Positions 1-7,259 of a DNA stretch of 16,823 nucleotides are shown in pieces. The stretch comes from Flavobacteriales bacterium UBA5422 (GTDB lineage Bacteria > Bacteroidota > Bacteroidia > Flavobacteriales_D > Crocinitomicaceae). The stretch is from contig DHNG01000043.1 of assembly GCA_002409405.1 (NCBI GenBank), forward strand, positions 102,200-119,022, in the 5' to 3' direction. Numbering within the stretch: the first letter of the stretch is position 1; the number at the start of each line of letters is the position of its first letter. Position numbers and translations under genes: made by a program. The notes beneath the pieces were generated by a model. The model was not told the DNA's origin and ran no database searches. It saw only the letters and a program-made list of their open reading frames with translations.

Positions 1-1566
1 AGTTGTGTTGGTATTATCTTTCAGGTTGATGGTTGGATTTACAAACGTGCTGCCGTTATTTTGAAACAGCACCAATGTTCCGTCTTCTTTTCCAAGGATC
101 AATTCTTGCTTTCCGTCGCCGTTGATATCACCAAATGTTGGTACCATGCGTAGTCCGTAATTAAATTGATTTAGATTCAGCCAGTTGTAATCAACAAAGG
201 TATAAACAGGGTTGGACGCCGTCCCCGTATTTTTGTACCAGGCAATGGTTCCCTCTTTTATAGATTCCGTTTTGAAACGATACAGATTGGATACGATGAG
301 ATCTTTTCGCCCATCATTATCCACGTCGTATAAAACAGGAATAGAACCTTTTCCATGTTCAATCATCTGGTTTTGAAGGAAGTCATTTTGCTGGTAGACG
401 AATGTCGGGTTGTTATTTGCTCCAATGTTTTTGTAAAACAGTATACTGGTTTCATTTTGAGAAACATTTTTTGCATTTGCACCGACTATCAGGTCATTCA
501 TTCCGTCAAAATCTACATCAAGGTAAAAGGGCGCCGGAAATAAATAAATGGATGCCGGAAGTGTGTTGCTTGGAAACGAAATATCTGCACTGATCATGGG
601 GGAATCTGAATTGGGAACAGTTCCGCCGTTAATGAGTAAAACCAGGTTATTAAACGCAACATCTCCCAGGATCAAATCCATGACACCGGAATTGTTGTAA
701 TCCAGTGCAAGTACAGTTGAGCCGGCATGTCGTGAAAATTCTGATTGTGCTTCGATGATCCCTCCTCCTTCACCATGAGTTGGCAATTCCGGATTGGGAA
801 CAGTTCCGCCGTTACAAGGGAAATTTGGGTCGTTTAACAAAACAGAATTATTGTTCGCGTTCTCCGAAAATTTCCCCCAGCATTCATTGGCCAGTACAAA
901 TTCAAGCGAGTCCGGAATCCCATAATTTTCCATACTCATATTTTTATGATATTCCAGGTGTTGTCCTCCCTGATGGAAGGTCAGCACATCGATATCACCG
1001 TCAAAATCAACGTCTACAATTGCGGGGATATCACTGGAAGCAACGTATAAATTTGTATTGAACCCATTGTAATCAGAATAAACAATGGGTTTAAACAATT
1101 CCCATTGCAATCCGTCGGTACTGTTTCCTACGTTCCGATACACTTTTAACCCACCGATACTGTAAGTAAACAAATCATGCTTTCCGTCGTTGTCGAAATC
1201 CACCATCGTTGCACGATAAATCAGGTCCTCAGGAAAATAAGCAGCCGCATTATAGACAAATTTCCACTGTTTAGTTCCGTTGACTATTTCCTGTGTAAAT
1301 ACCCGGATGTTATTCGCGCTTCTGTCGAATACAAACAAATCCAGATCGCCGTCGAAATCAAAATCGAAGGTTGAAAACTGCGCATAATCCAATCCTCCTG
1401 CCCAGGCGTTTTGAAGCGGCGTACCATTCTTCCTTACTTCAACAGAGCCATCGTATTCAAAACTGAGTTGTGCGTGTGTCTTCGGATGAAGAAGGAGACT
1501 AAAAAGCAACAACAGTACTGGTTTAAAAACGTAACTACTGATTGTATGTATTAAGTTGTGAGCCAT
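1..1566 (-). CDS. Secreted FG-GAP/VCBS repeat protein, N-terminal 522 codons (3' end beyond left edge)
   Basis: An open frame runs on the minus strand from an ATG at 1566 to base 1 with no stop, so the gene continues off the window. The first ~32 residues are a clear signal peptide: a Leu-rich core (VLLLLFSLLL) and a THA|Q cleavage site. The mature part holds about seven FG-GAP/VCBS-type calcium-loop motifs, such as DFDFDGDLDLFVFD, VDFDNDGKHDLF, VDFDGDIDVLTF, DVDFDGMNDLIVG, DVDNDGRKDLIVSN and DINGDGKQELILGK. This predicts an extracellular beta-propeller. In Bacteroidota such proteins often end in a type IX secretion C-terminal domain, but that end is not visible here. The stop of the upstream nitroreductase gene on the same strand is 52 nt before this start, so co-transcription is possible. 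The substrate or ligand cannot be told. An exact 22-bp repeat (610-631 and 793-814) lies inside the gene. Confidence 0.88.
   Translation of the reverse strand, partial: MAHNLIHTISSYVFKPVLLLLFSLLLHPKTHAQLSFEYDGSVEVRKNGTPLQNAWAGGLDYAQFSTFDFDFDGDLDLFVFDRSANNIRVFTQEIVNGTKQWKFVYNAAAYFPEDLIYRATMVDFDNDGKHDLFTYSIGGLKVYRNVGNSTDGLQWELFKPIVYSDYNGFNTNLYVASSDIPAIVDVDFDGDIDVLTFHQGGQHLEYHKNMSMENYGIPDSLEFVLANECWGKFSENANNNSVLLNDPNFPCNGGTVPNPELPTHGEGGGIIEAQSEFSRHAGSTVLALDYNNSGVMDLILGDVAFNNLVLLINGGTVPNSDSPMISADISFPSNTLPASIYLFPAPFYLDVDFDGMNDLIVGANAKNVSQNETSILFYKNIGANNNPTFVYQQNDFLQNQMIEHGKGSIPVLYDVDNDGRKDLIVSNLYRFKTESIKEGTIAWYKNTGTASNPVYTFVDYNWLNLNQFNYGLRMVPTFGDINGDGKQELILGKEDGTLVLFQNNGSTFVNPTINLKDNTNTT
610..814. 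repeat. In-frame 22-bp direct repeat pair inside the FG-GAP gene
   Basis: Bases 610-631 and 793-814 are identical over 22 bp. On the coding strand both copies are read in the same frame as NGGTVPN, 61 codons apart. The surrounding sequence is not similar at the DNA level, so this is either a conserved propeller loop or a trace of internal duplication or gene conversion. Confidence 0.8.
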
Positions 1567-1618
1567 TTAATGTGTTATAACTTATAGACGTGCCAGATCC
1601 TGCTTTCGTTGTAAGCAA

Positions 1619-2260
1619 CTAATAAATTTCGAACAACTCTTCTGCTGGTTTTCGAACTTTTTTCCAGTGCTGGGTGACATCATCTTCGTGTCTGTAACCG
1701 ATTGGAACAACAATCGTAGAAGTCAGTCCTTTTTCTTCCAGGTTTAAAACCGTATCATAACCTTTGGCATCAAATCCTTCAATTGGAGTTGCATCCACCT
1801 TCAGTTGTGCACAGATATCAACCAATACTCCAAGCGTGATGTAAGCCTGTTTCTGAGCCCACATTGTTTTTTGCTCCGTTGTCTGATTGTTCATAATGCG
1901 CTTGAGAAAATCAGAATAACCGGAAAGCTGTTCCAATGGCAATTCTCTGGTGATAGCCGTGTTTTGCATGTACTGATCAATTTCGTTGGATTGAATGTCT
2001 TTGTATGAAGCAATTACAATCAGGTGAGAAGCATCTGTAATGGATTGCTGGTTATATGAATAGCTAAACAATTGCTTTCTGATTTCCCGGTTGTTGATCA
2101 GGAGAAATTTTAAAGGTTGCAAACCATAAGAAGTAGGTGTAAGCCGGAGTGCTTCTTTTATCAGATCGATTGTATGATCGGGTATGATGCGTGTAAAATC
2201 GTATCGTTTGGTGGCGTATCGCCAGTTTAAATTATGTATAATCGAATGATTCATTGCCAT
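1619..2260 (-). CDS. NAD(P)H-dependent FMN oxidoreductase, nitroreductase family
   Basis: The 213-residue product matches the usual length of single-domain NfsB/YfkO-type nitroreductases, FMN-dependent cytoplasmic homodimers that reduce nitroaromatics, quinones or similar electrophiles. Visible family features are the N-terminal RYATKRYD (residues 14-21), which in this family contacts the FMN phosphate; SYGLQP (44-49); the central QAYITLG helix; PIEGFD; PIGYR; and the C-terminal KVRKPAEELF segment. The start at 2260 is followed by a second ATG two codons later (2254), and either could be used. No Shine-Dalgarno is present, but a TAATTTTG -7-like element lies 9 nt upstream. The gene is divergent from the OmpA-family gene and lies just upstream of the FG-GAP gene. 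The physiological substrate is unknown. Confidence 0.9.
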   Translation of the reverse strand: MAMNHSIIHNLNWRYATKRYDFTRIIPDHTIDLIKEALRLTPTSYGLQPLKFLLINNREIRKQLFSYSYNQQSITDASHLIVIASYKDIQSNEIDQYMQNTAITRELPLEQLSGYSDFLKRIMNNQTTEQKTMWAQKQAYITLGVLVDICAQLKVDATPIEGFDAKGYDTVLNLEEKGLTSTIVVPIGYRHEDDVTQHWKKVRKPAEELFEIY

Positions 2261-2269
2261 TGTTTTTTA

Positions 2270-2277
2270 CAAAATTA
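2270..2277 (-). promoter_or_regulatory. Putative -7 element (TAATTTTG) of the nitroreductase gene
   Basis: On the minus strand the octamer matches the Bacteroidota -7 consensus TAnnTTTG at all fixed positions. It ends 9 nt before the ATG, so the transcript would have almost no leader. No convincing TTG -33 element is visible at 17-23 nt, and the region is AT-rich, so chance is possible. Confidence 0.35.
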
Positions 2278-2296
2278 AAAAAAACCAACCATTGCT

Positions 2297-2385
2297 GTTA
2301 AATTTTAACTTTTACATTTTCCCCATAAACAATAATCAATTAATTAATAATCAGATAATTAATAGTTAAAAGATCATTTTTTAAC
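2297..2385. promoter_or_regulatory. Two GTTAAA/TTTAAC dyads in the divergent intergenic region
   Basis: The AT-rich region 2261-2508 between the divergent nitroreductase and OmpA-family genes holds two dyads with the same arms: GTTAAA-T-TTTAAC at 2297-2309, and GTTAAAA (2365-2371) with TTTTAAC (2379-2385) separated by 7 nt. They could be operator sites, but base composition alone could also produce such pairs. Confidence 0.25.
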
Positions 2386-2460
2386 ACATAAAAACCTCAA
2401 AATGTTATTTTTTATAATTTTTAAATGCTACATTTACCCACATTTTGGATTAATTTTACC

Positions 2461-2468
2461 TACTTTTC
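2461..2468 (+). promoter_or_regulatory. Weak -7-like element upstream of the OmpA-family gene
   Basis: TACTTTTC matches TAnnTTTG at five of six fixed positions and lies about 58 nt before the preferred ATG at 2527. Similar near matches (TACATTTA, TAATTTTA) lie just upstream, so the true site cannot be chosen by eye. Confidence 0.25.
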
Positions 2469-2508
2469 GTAAAGTTAGTCTGGGTTTATACTTAGCTATA
2501 CGATTACT

Positions 2509-4677
2509 ATGTTGAAACAGAATTCTATGAAGAATAAAATTATCATTACTGCAATTCTTGCAGGTTTTTCTACAGTCTCTATGGCTCAGAGCAAACATGT
2601 GGTAGCGGCTGAACAGATGTATGCAAGCCAAAACTTTTGTGAAGCTGCTGATAAATGTGCATTGGCCTATTCTAAATTGACCAGAAAAGGGAAGTCTGCG
2701 AAGAAGACCAAAGCTGACATGGCTTATAAAACGGCAGAAAGTTACCGTTTGACAGAGCGTTTCAGAGAAGCTACCGAGTGGTATGAGCGAGCAATCTTGT
2801 TGGAATATTACAATGTAAATCCATTGGTATATTTCCACAATGCTGAAATGTACCGGGTATTGAATGAGAAAGATAAAGCTCAGAAAAATTACCAGGAATA
2901 CAAGAAATTAGTTCCGGGAGACGGAAGAGCTGATGTCGGACTGGAATCTTTGAGTAAAGCAGATACATATGTAAATACATTGTCCACAAAATTGAAAGTA
3001 GACAATGAGCAACGTATCAATACAAAATCATTTGATATGGCTCCGATGTTCGGAGACAGAAAAGAAATGGTCATGTATTTCGGTTCAAGCAGAGAAAACA
3101 GTACAGGTACAGATAAGGACCCGCGTACATGTGAAAACTACATGGACTTGTGGGTTGCTGAAATGGATAAGAATGGAAACTGGAAAGCGCCTGTTCTGAT
3201 CGACGGAGAAGGAATCAATACAGAAGATAACGAAGGAACTGTTGCATTTGACGGACGTGGGAAAACTATGTTCTTTACGCGTTGTCCGAATGTGAAAAAA
3301 CAAAATCTGGGTTGTGAAATCTGGGTATCTGAATCAAAAGGAAAAAATAAATGGGGAACTCCTAAGAAATTGGAGTTGAAGCCACACGATTCATTGACAG
3401 TTGGTCATCCATGTGTTTCTGAAGACGGAAGATTCCTGATTTTTGCTTCTGACCTTCCGGGAGGATTCGGAGGATTGGACTTGTGGGCAACAACTTACGA
3501 GCGTAAGTCTGACTCATGGACAACACCGGTTAACTTAGGACCTGAGATCAACACTTCAGGGAACGATGCGTTTCCTACGTTTGCAAAAAACGGAGACTTG
3601 TTCTATGCAACTGACGGAAAACCGGGAATCGGAGGATTGGATATTTTCCGTGCAGCAAAACAAGGAGAAGAAAACAAATGGTCAAACCCGGTTAACATGG
3701 GATCACCAATCAACTCGTTGAATAATGATTATGCATTGGTAGAACATACAGACAGAACAGGATATTTCACTTCTGAGCGCAAAAGCCAGAATGGAGAAAA
3801 CAAGCCAGATATCTACAAGTATGAAATTCCTCCGTATGTATTTGACTTGAAAGTTATCGTAACAGATTTGAACGAGAAAAACGTGAAAATTGCAGATGCA
3901 AAAGTAATCGTTACAGACAATGCCGGTGGAACATGGGAAGGATATACCAACAAACAAGGTACTGTATTCTGGGATAAAAAACCAACGGGTGACCGATACA
4001 TCAATGAAGAAGGATCCTATACGATCTCTGTATCTAAAGATGGATACCACGATGCACAAGGTTCACGTATTACAACGGTAGGTTTGAAGTATGACCAGAA
4101 CTTTGTTGTAGACCTGGCATTGCTTCCTAAGAAGCCAATCCGTTTACCGGAAGTACGTTATCCATTGGCAAAATGGGACTTGTTGGTTGACTCTACAATC
4201 AATTCAAAAGACTCCTTGAACTTTGTATATGACTTGTTGAACGAACACCCGGGAATGGTTCTGGAGTTGAGTTCACATACTGACTCCCGTGGTAGTACAA
4301 CATCTAACCAGGTGCTTTCTGAAAACCGTGCGCACAAGTGCTACGAATACCTGGTAAAAGAAAAAGGAGTGGATCCACGTAGAATTGTTCCGGTAGGAAA
4401 AGGAGAAAATGATCCGAGAGTTGTTTACAGAAAAGGTGATGAGTATGCTGTTACACTTCCAAGAGATGAAGAAGGAAATCCATTGGAAGGATGGGCAGAA
4501 GCTACATTGACAGAAAAGTTGATCAACTCATACCAAAAAACAAACAAAGCGTTATTTGACAAGTTGCACCAGTGGAACCGTCGTACGGAAGGAAAAGTAA
4601 TTAACCTGGACTTCAACGCTGAAACAACACCGGCTGCTCCGGCAAGCTATTTAGAATTCAAAAAAGTACCGCGATAG
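2509..4677 (+). CDS. OmpA-family envelope protein with TPR, beta-propeller and CRD domains (PorE-like architecture)
   Basis: This 722-residue protein joins four parts: an N-terminal TPR-like helical region (about 30-140), a PD40/WD40-type propeller (about 165-435, with blades such as GHPCVSEDGRFLIFAS and NDAFPTFAKNGDLFYATDG), a carboxypeptidase-regulatory-like beta-sandwich (about 440-545) and a C-terminal OmpA domain. The OmpA core HTDSRG...LSENRA supplies D592 and R607, the diaminopimelate-contacting pair in OmpA/Pal proteins. About 60 residues separate the core from the final NRRTEGKVI strand. The same domain order is known from PorE of the type IX secretion system; many Bacteroidota carry paralogues, so a T9SS role is inference. 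MKNKIIITAILAGFSTVSMA|Q is a type I signal peptide, and 2527 is the more natural start than 2509; there is no lipobox Cys. Codon use leans to TTG for Leu and GGA for Gly, suggesting high expression. A strong terminator follows. Confidence 0.9.
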   Translation: MLKQNSMKNKIIITAILAGFSTVSMAQSKHVVAAEQMYASQNFCEAADKCALAYSKLTRKGKSAKKTKADMAYKTAESYRLTERFREATEWYERAILLEYYNVNPLVYFHNAEMYRVLNEKDKAQKNYQEYKKLVPGDGRADVGLESLSKADTYVNTLSTKLKVDNEQRINTKSFDMAPMFGDRKEMVMYFGSSRENSTGTDKDPRTCENYMDLWVAEMDKNGNWKAPVLIDGEGINTEDNEGTVAFDGRGKTMFFTRCPNVKKQNLGCEIWVSESKGKNKWGTPKKLELKPHDSLTVGHPCVSEDGRFLIFASDLPGGFGGLDLWATTYERKSDSWTTPVNLGPEINTSGNDAFPTFAKNGDLFYATDGKPGIGGLDIFRAAKQGEENKWSNPVNMGSPINSLNNDYALVEHTDRTGYFTSERKSQNGENKPDIYKYEIPPYVFDLKVIVTDLNEKNVKIADAKVIVTDNAGGTWEGYTNKQGTVFWDKKPTGDRYINEEGSYTISVSKDGYHDAQGSRITTVGLKYDQNFVVDLALLPKKPIRLPEVRYPLAKWDLLVDSTINSKDSLNFVYDLLNEHPGMVLELSSHTDSRGSTTSNQVLSENRAHKCYEYLVKEKGVDPRRIVPVGKGENDPRVVYRKGDEYAVTLPRDEEGNPLEGWAEATLTEKLINSYQKTNKALFDKLHQWNRRTEGKVINLDFNAETTPAAPASYLEFKKVPR

Positions 4678-4700
4678 TACTTTCCTGATGATAAAACCTG

Positions 4701-4733
4701 AAAGGGCTTGCAAACTATGCAAGCCCTTTTTTA
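4701..4733 (+). terminator. Rho-independent terminator of the OmpA-family gene
   Basis: A perfect 12-bp stem (AAAGGGCTTGCA at 4701-4712, TGCAAGCCCTTT at 4718-4729) with a 5-nt loop runs into a T-rich tail, 24 nt after the stop codon. Confidence 0.93.
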
Positions 4734-4771
4734 TTTAACAATCGTATAAACTTTAAATCTTCAAATGGTCG

Positions 4772-4779
4772 TATCTTTG
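4772..4779 (+). promoter_or_regulatory. -7 promoter element (TATCTTTG) of the MFS transporter gene
   Basis: An exact TAnnTTTG match sits between the upstream terminator and the ATG at 4825, giving a leader of about 40 nt. No clean TTG -33 box is visible; a CTTTA lies at about the right distance. Confidence 0.55.
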
Positions 4780-4824
4780 CGGCGCTAAACCGGTCATGCT
4801 ATGCCATTAAATTAGCAGTTTGAT

Positions 4825-6066
4825 ATGAAATCTCTTTTAGAACGTTATGTAAATTCATACACGGGATTATCCAAAGAGTCCTGGATGCTTTCTATTGTTA
4901 TGCTGATCAACCGATCGGGGGCAATGGTTATTCCATTCATGGGAATTTATCTGCACAAAGAGTTGAATTTATCGATCGCCGACTCGGGAATATGTCTCAG
5001 TTTTTATGGAATCGGATCACTTGCAGGATCCTGGTTCGGGGGTTGGTTGTGTGATAAAATCGGAAATTTTAAAGTACAGGTGATCAGCTTACTCTTGTGT
5101 GCCCCATTGCACTTTATTACTCCTGAGTTCAAATCATTTTACGCTATTTGTGTATTGTTATTTGTACTGGGAGTTATTTCCGAAATTTTCCGTCCTGCAA
5201 ACTCGGTTGCAATTTCCCGGTATGCGAAAAAGGAGAACATTACGCGTGCCTTTTCTCTGAATAGAATGGCAGTAAACTTAGGTTTTTCTATCGGTCCTGC
5301 AGTAGGAGGAATTTTATCCGCTTATTCGTTTCACTTATTGTTTTACATCAACGGAGTTGCATGTGTTATTGCTGCAATTGTATTCATCCTGTTTTTCAAA
5401 AACCGGAAGGAACGGAATGAAGTGAATAGTGCTGCTGAAACAGTTGCCAACATGATTGTTCGCTCACCATATACAGATAGTAAATTTTTGTTGTTTACCT
5501 TGTTTTGTGCGTTGTATGCGATTTCATTCTTCCAATTACTCAATACCTTGCCGTTATTTTTGGAAAACGGAGCCGGATTGTCTCAAAAAGAAGTCGGACT
5601 GGTACTCGGATTCAGTGGGTTGGTTATCGTGCTCCTGGAAATGCCGCTGGTAGCCATTACAGAACGAAAACTTACCATTGTTCAAGTGATGGTGTGGGGT
5701 ACATTTGTTACCGGATTGAGTTTCTTTCTCTATACAATCAGTCATTCAGTCTTTGTTATTTACATTGCTATTTCGCTTATGAGTATCGGTGAAATCCTCG
5801 TATTACCGTTTATGTCAACAGTAACTGCGTTGCGGTCAGGACCTGCAAACAAAGGTGCATACATGGGAGTAAACGGTATTTCAATGGGAGTTGGGTTGAT
5901 TGTTTCACCATTTTTGGGAACCACCGTTGTTTCGGAATTCGGATACACAGCACTGTGGATGGGGACGTTTATTATCTTATTGATCACAGCAGTTGGCTAT
6001 AAATACTCCATCACTCCAATGGAAGAGATTGGCGCACATAAGCACAATTCCAATTTACCATCATAG
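4825..6066 (+). CDS. Major facilitator superfamily transporter (12 TM, drug-efflux-like)
   Basis: The 413-residue protein is mostly hydrophobic, with about twelve transmembrane helices in two halves joined by a hydrophilic loop (about 190-222, KNRKERNEVNS...). The loop between helices 2 and 3 carries the MFS motif A, GGWLCDKIGNFK (residues 72-83), with D77. Helix 1 has the NRSGAMVIPF segment seen in MdtH-like drug:H+ antiporters. It acts in the inner membrane as a secondary transporter; the substrate cannot be read from sequence. It stands alone, preceded by a terminator and a consensus -7 element and facing the convergent SIMPL gene 47 nt beyond its stop. No clear terminator lies between the two. 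Confidence 0.92.
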   Translation: MKSLLERYVNSYTGLSKESWMLSIVMLINRSGAMVIPFMGIYLHKELNLSIADSGICLSFYGIGSLAGSWFGGWLCDKIGNFKVQVISLLLCAPLHFITPEFKSFYAICVLLFVLGVISEIFRPANSVAISRYAKKENITRAFSLNRMAVNLGFSIGPAVGGILSAYSFHLLFYINGVACVIAAIVFILFFKNRKERNEVNSAAETVANMIVRSPYTDSKFLLFTLFCALYAISFFQLLNTLPLFLENGAGLSQKEVGLVLGFSGLVIVLLEMPLVAITERKLTIVQVMVWGTFVTGLSFFLYTISHSVFVIYIAISLMSIGEILVLPFMSTVTALRSGPANKGAYMGVNGISMGVGLIVSPFLGTTVVSEFGYTALWMGTFIILLITAVGYKYSITPMEEIGAHKHNSNLPS

Positions 6067-6113
6067 CCTGCTTTGAGATTCACAGGCCATGATTTAGTGA
6101 ATATATATCCGCG

Positions 6114-7097
6114 TTAATCCAGATTCAGAACTTTTAACTGCCCGTCAGGAGTGATGACATGGTATTGTTTTTTGGGGGCAGCTGGTTCTTTTCGCAGATA
6201 ACTTACAGTAACAGACATGATACACTGAATGCCAACAACCGGTGTATCGGCGTTCATGATTTTGTCAAAGTTTGACGGATTGATTCTATTGAAATAATAA
6301 GAAGTGGACTTTCGTTGCTCCTGTCTCAAAATAGTCGTATTCGACCGGTAATAGTCGTTGATGTACGAAACATCAGAACTTTCATGTGCCTTATAACTTA
6401 GGTACTGTCCTGCAGGTTGCAGATGATGAAAATCAATCGAAATCACCGGTGTTTCTTCCCAACTGTCTTTGTTGAATGCCAGTAGTCCTTTTCGCTTCTC
6501 TGAAATAGCAAGTGCTTCTTTTAACATGGAGGCATAAATGGTGTCCAATTCAGCAGAATGATAGTCAACTTTAACAATGTTGTAGATCGCGTGCCTGGAT
6601 GCAATTTCTACTAATCGATCGAACAGTGTGATGTCTTCTACCCGCAAAATAATGTTCTTCTTGATTTCAAATCCGGTTTCTTTCTGTTGAATGTTGATGA
6701 TTTGTTGTTGTTCTTCCTTATTAGTCAGGTAATCGTATACTTTTGTCTGTGATATAAAATCAACATACATGTCATCTTCTTTGATGTTCAATGCTTTTAA
6801 TTCCTGTTTAAACCGGGTAATCCGTTTGTTGATTTCTGCATTACATGTTTCTACAGATACCGCTTCCTGATTCAGCCCCAGTGTGATGGTGAACGAAGTT
6901 GATTTTACTGTATTCAGGATGTTGACGTGAAAACTCATGGACGTTTTATCAACGGTCACTTTGTTATGTCGCCCGTCATTGTATTGCTGGTTTGTGTTAT
7001 AATTTCCATTGTGATTTCCGTACAGCTGATTTCCTCCGATTTGTCCTGTGGAAACAAAACAATGGACGAGACTAAAAAAAATAAATGTTGTTTTCAT
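6114..7097 (-). CDS. Exported SIMPL-domain (DUF541)-like protein
   Basis: The 327-residue product begins with a short signal peptide (MKTTFIFFSLVHCFVSTG|Q), followed by an Asn/Gly-rich stretch (NQLYGNHNGNYNTNQQY) and then an alpha/beta domain from about 50. The pattern of SFTITLGLNQEAVSVETCNA (alternating strand, then a helix of the DEA...N type), ALNIKEDDMYVDFISQTKVYDY, GFEIKKNIILRVEDITLFDRLVEIA and a C-terminal VVGIQCIMSVTVSYLR strand resembles the SIMPL/DUF541 fold, whose periplasmic members have no well-established general function. The assignment rests on pattern rather than a catalytic motif, so it is moderate. A TATTCTTG element (7123-7130), near the -7 consensus, lies 25 nt upstream of the ATG. 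The gene stands alone. Confidence 0.6.
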   Translation of the reverse strand: MKTTFIFFSLVHCFVSTGQIGGNQLYGNHNGNYNTNQQYNDGRHNKVTVDKTSMSFHVNILNTVKSTSFTITLGLNQEAVSVETCNAEINKRITRFKQELKALNIKEDDMYVDFISQTKVYDYLTNKEEQQQIINIQQKETGFEIKKNIILRVEDITLFDRLVEIASRHAIYNIVKVDYHSAELDTIYASMLKEALAISEKRKGLLAFNKDSWEETPVISIDFHHLQPAGQYLSYKAHESSDVSYINDYYRSNTTILRQEQRKSTSYYFNRINPSNFDKIMNADTPVVGIQCIMSVTVSYLRKEPAAPKKQYHVITPDGQLKVLNLD

Positions 7098-7122
7098 TGC
7101 ATTTTAAATTAGAATATTCCTG

Positions 7123-7130
7123 CAAGAATA
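7123..7130 (-). promoter_or_regulatory. Possible -7 element (TATTCTTG) of the SIMPL-like gene
   Basis: On the minus strand this octamer differs from TAnnTTTG at one fixed position and lies 25 nt before the ATG at 7097. No -33 box is evident. Confidence 0.3.
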
Positions 7131-7259
7131 TGCCATATGCAATAGATAAACAGTGTAGAAGTACTTTCAACTTACTGTAACACGAAATTTGTTATTTTAC
7201 AGTTGTTTTACAGCACCTGAATGCGTATTAAAATGAAAGAAACAACGCCATTAAGCGAT

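Noticed and set aside
355..1374. Several short plus-strand frames across the left end
   Set aside because: All are opposite the continuous 522-codon FG-GAP frame, which has a signal peptide and repeated calcium motifs.
2434..2838. Minus-strand open frame of 134 codons over the start of the OmpA-family gene
   Set aside because: Cys/Phe-rich shadow of the TPR region, with no family resemblance.
6078..6102. ATTCAC / GTGAAT inverted repeat between the convergent MFS and SIMPL genes
   Set aside because: A 6-bp stem with a 13-nt loop and no T run is too weak to call a terminator.
7174..7203. Inverted repeat ACTGTAA / TTACAGT upstream of the SIMPL-like gene
   Set aside because: Arms are only 7 bp with a 16-nt AT-rich spacer and no T tail; weak as terminator or operator.
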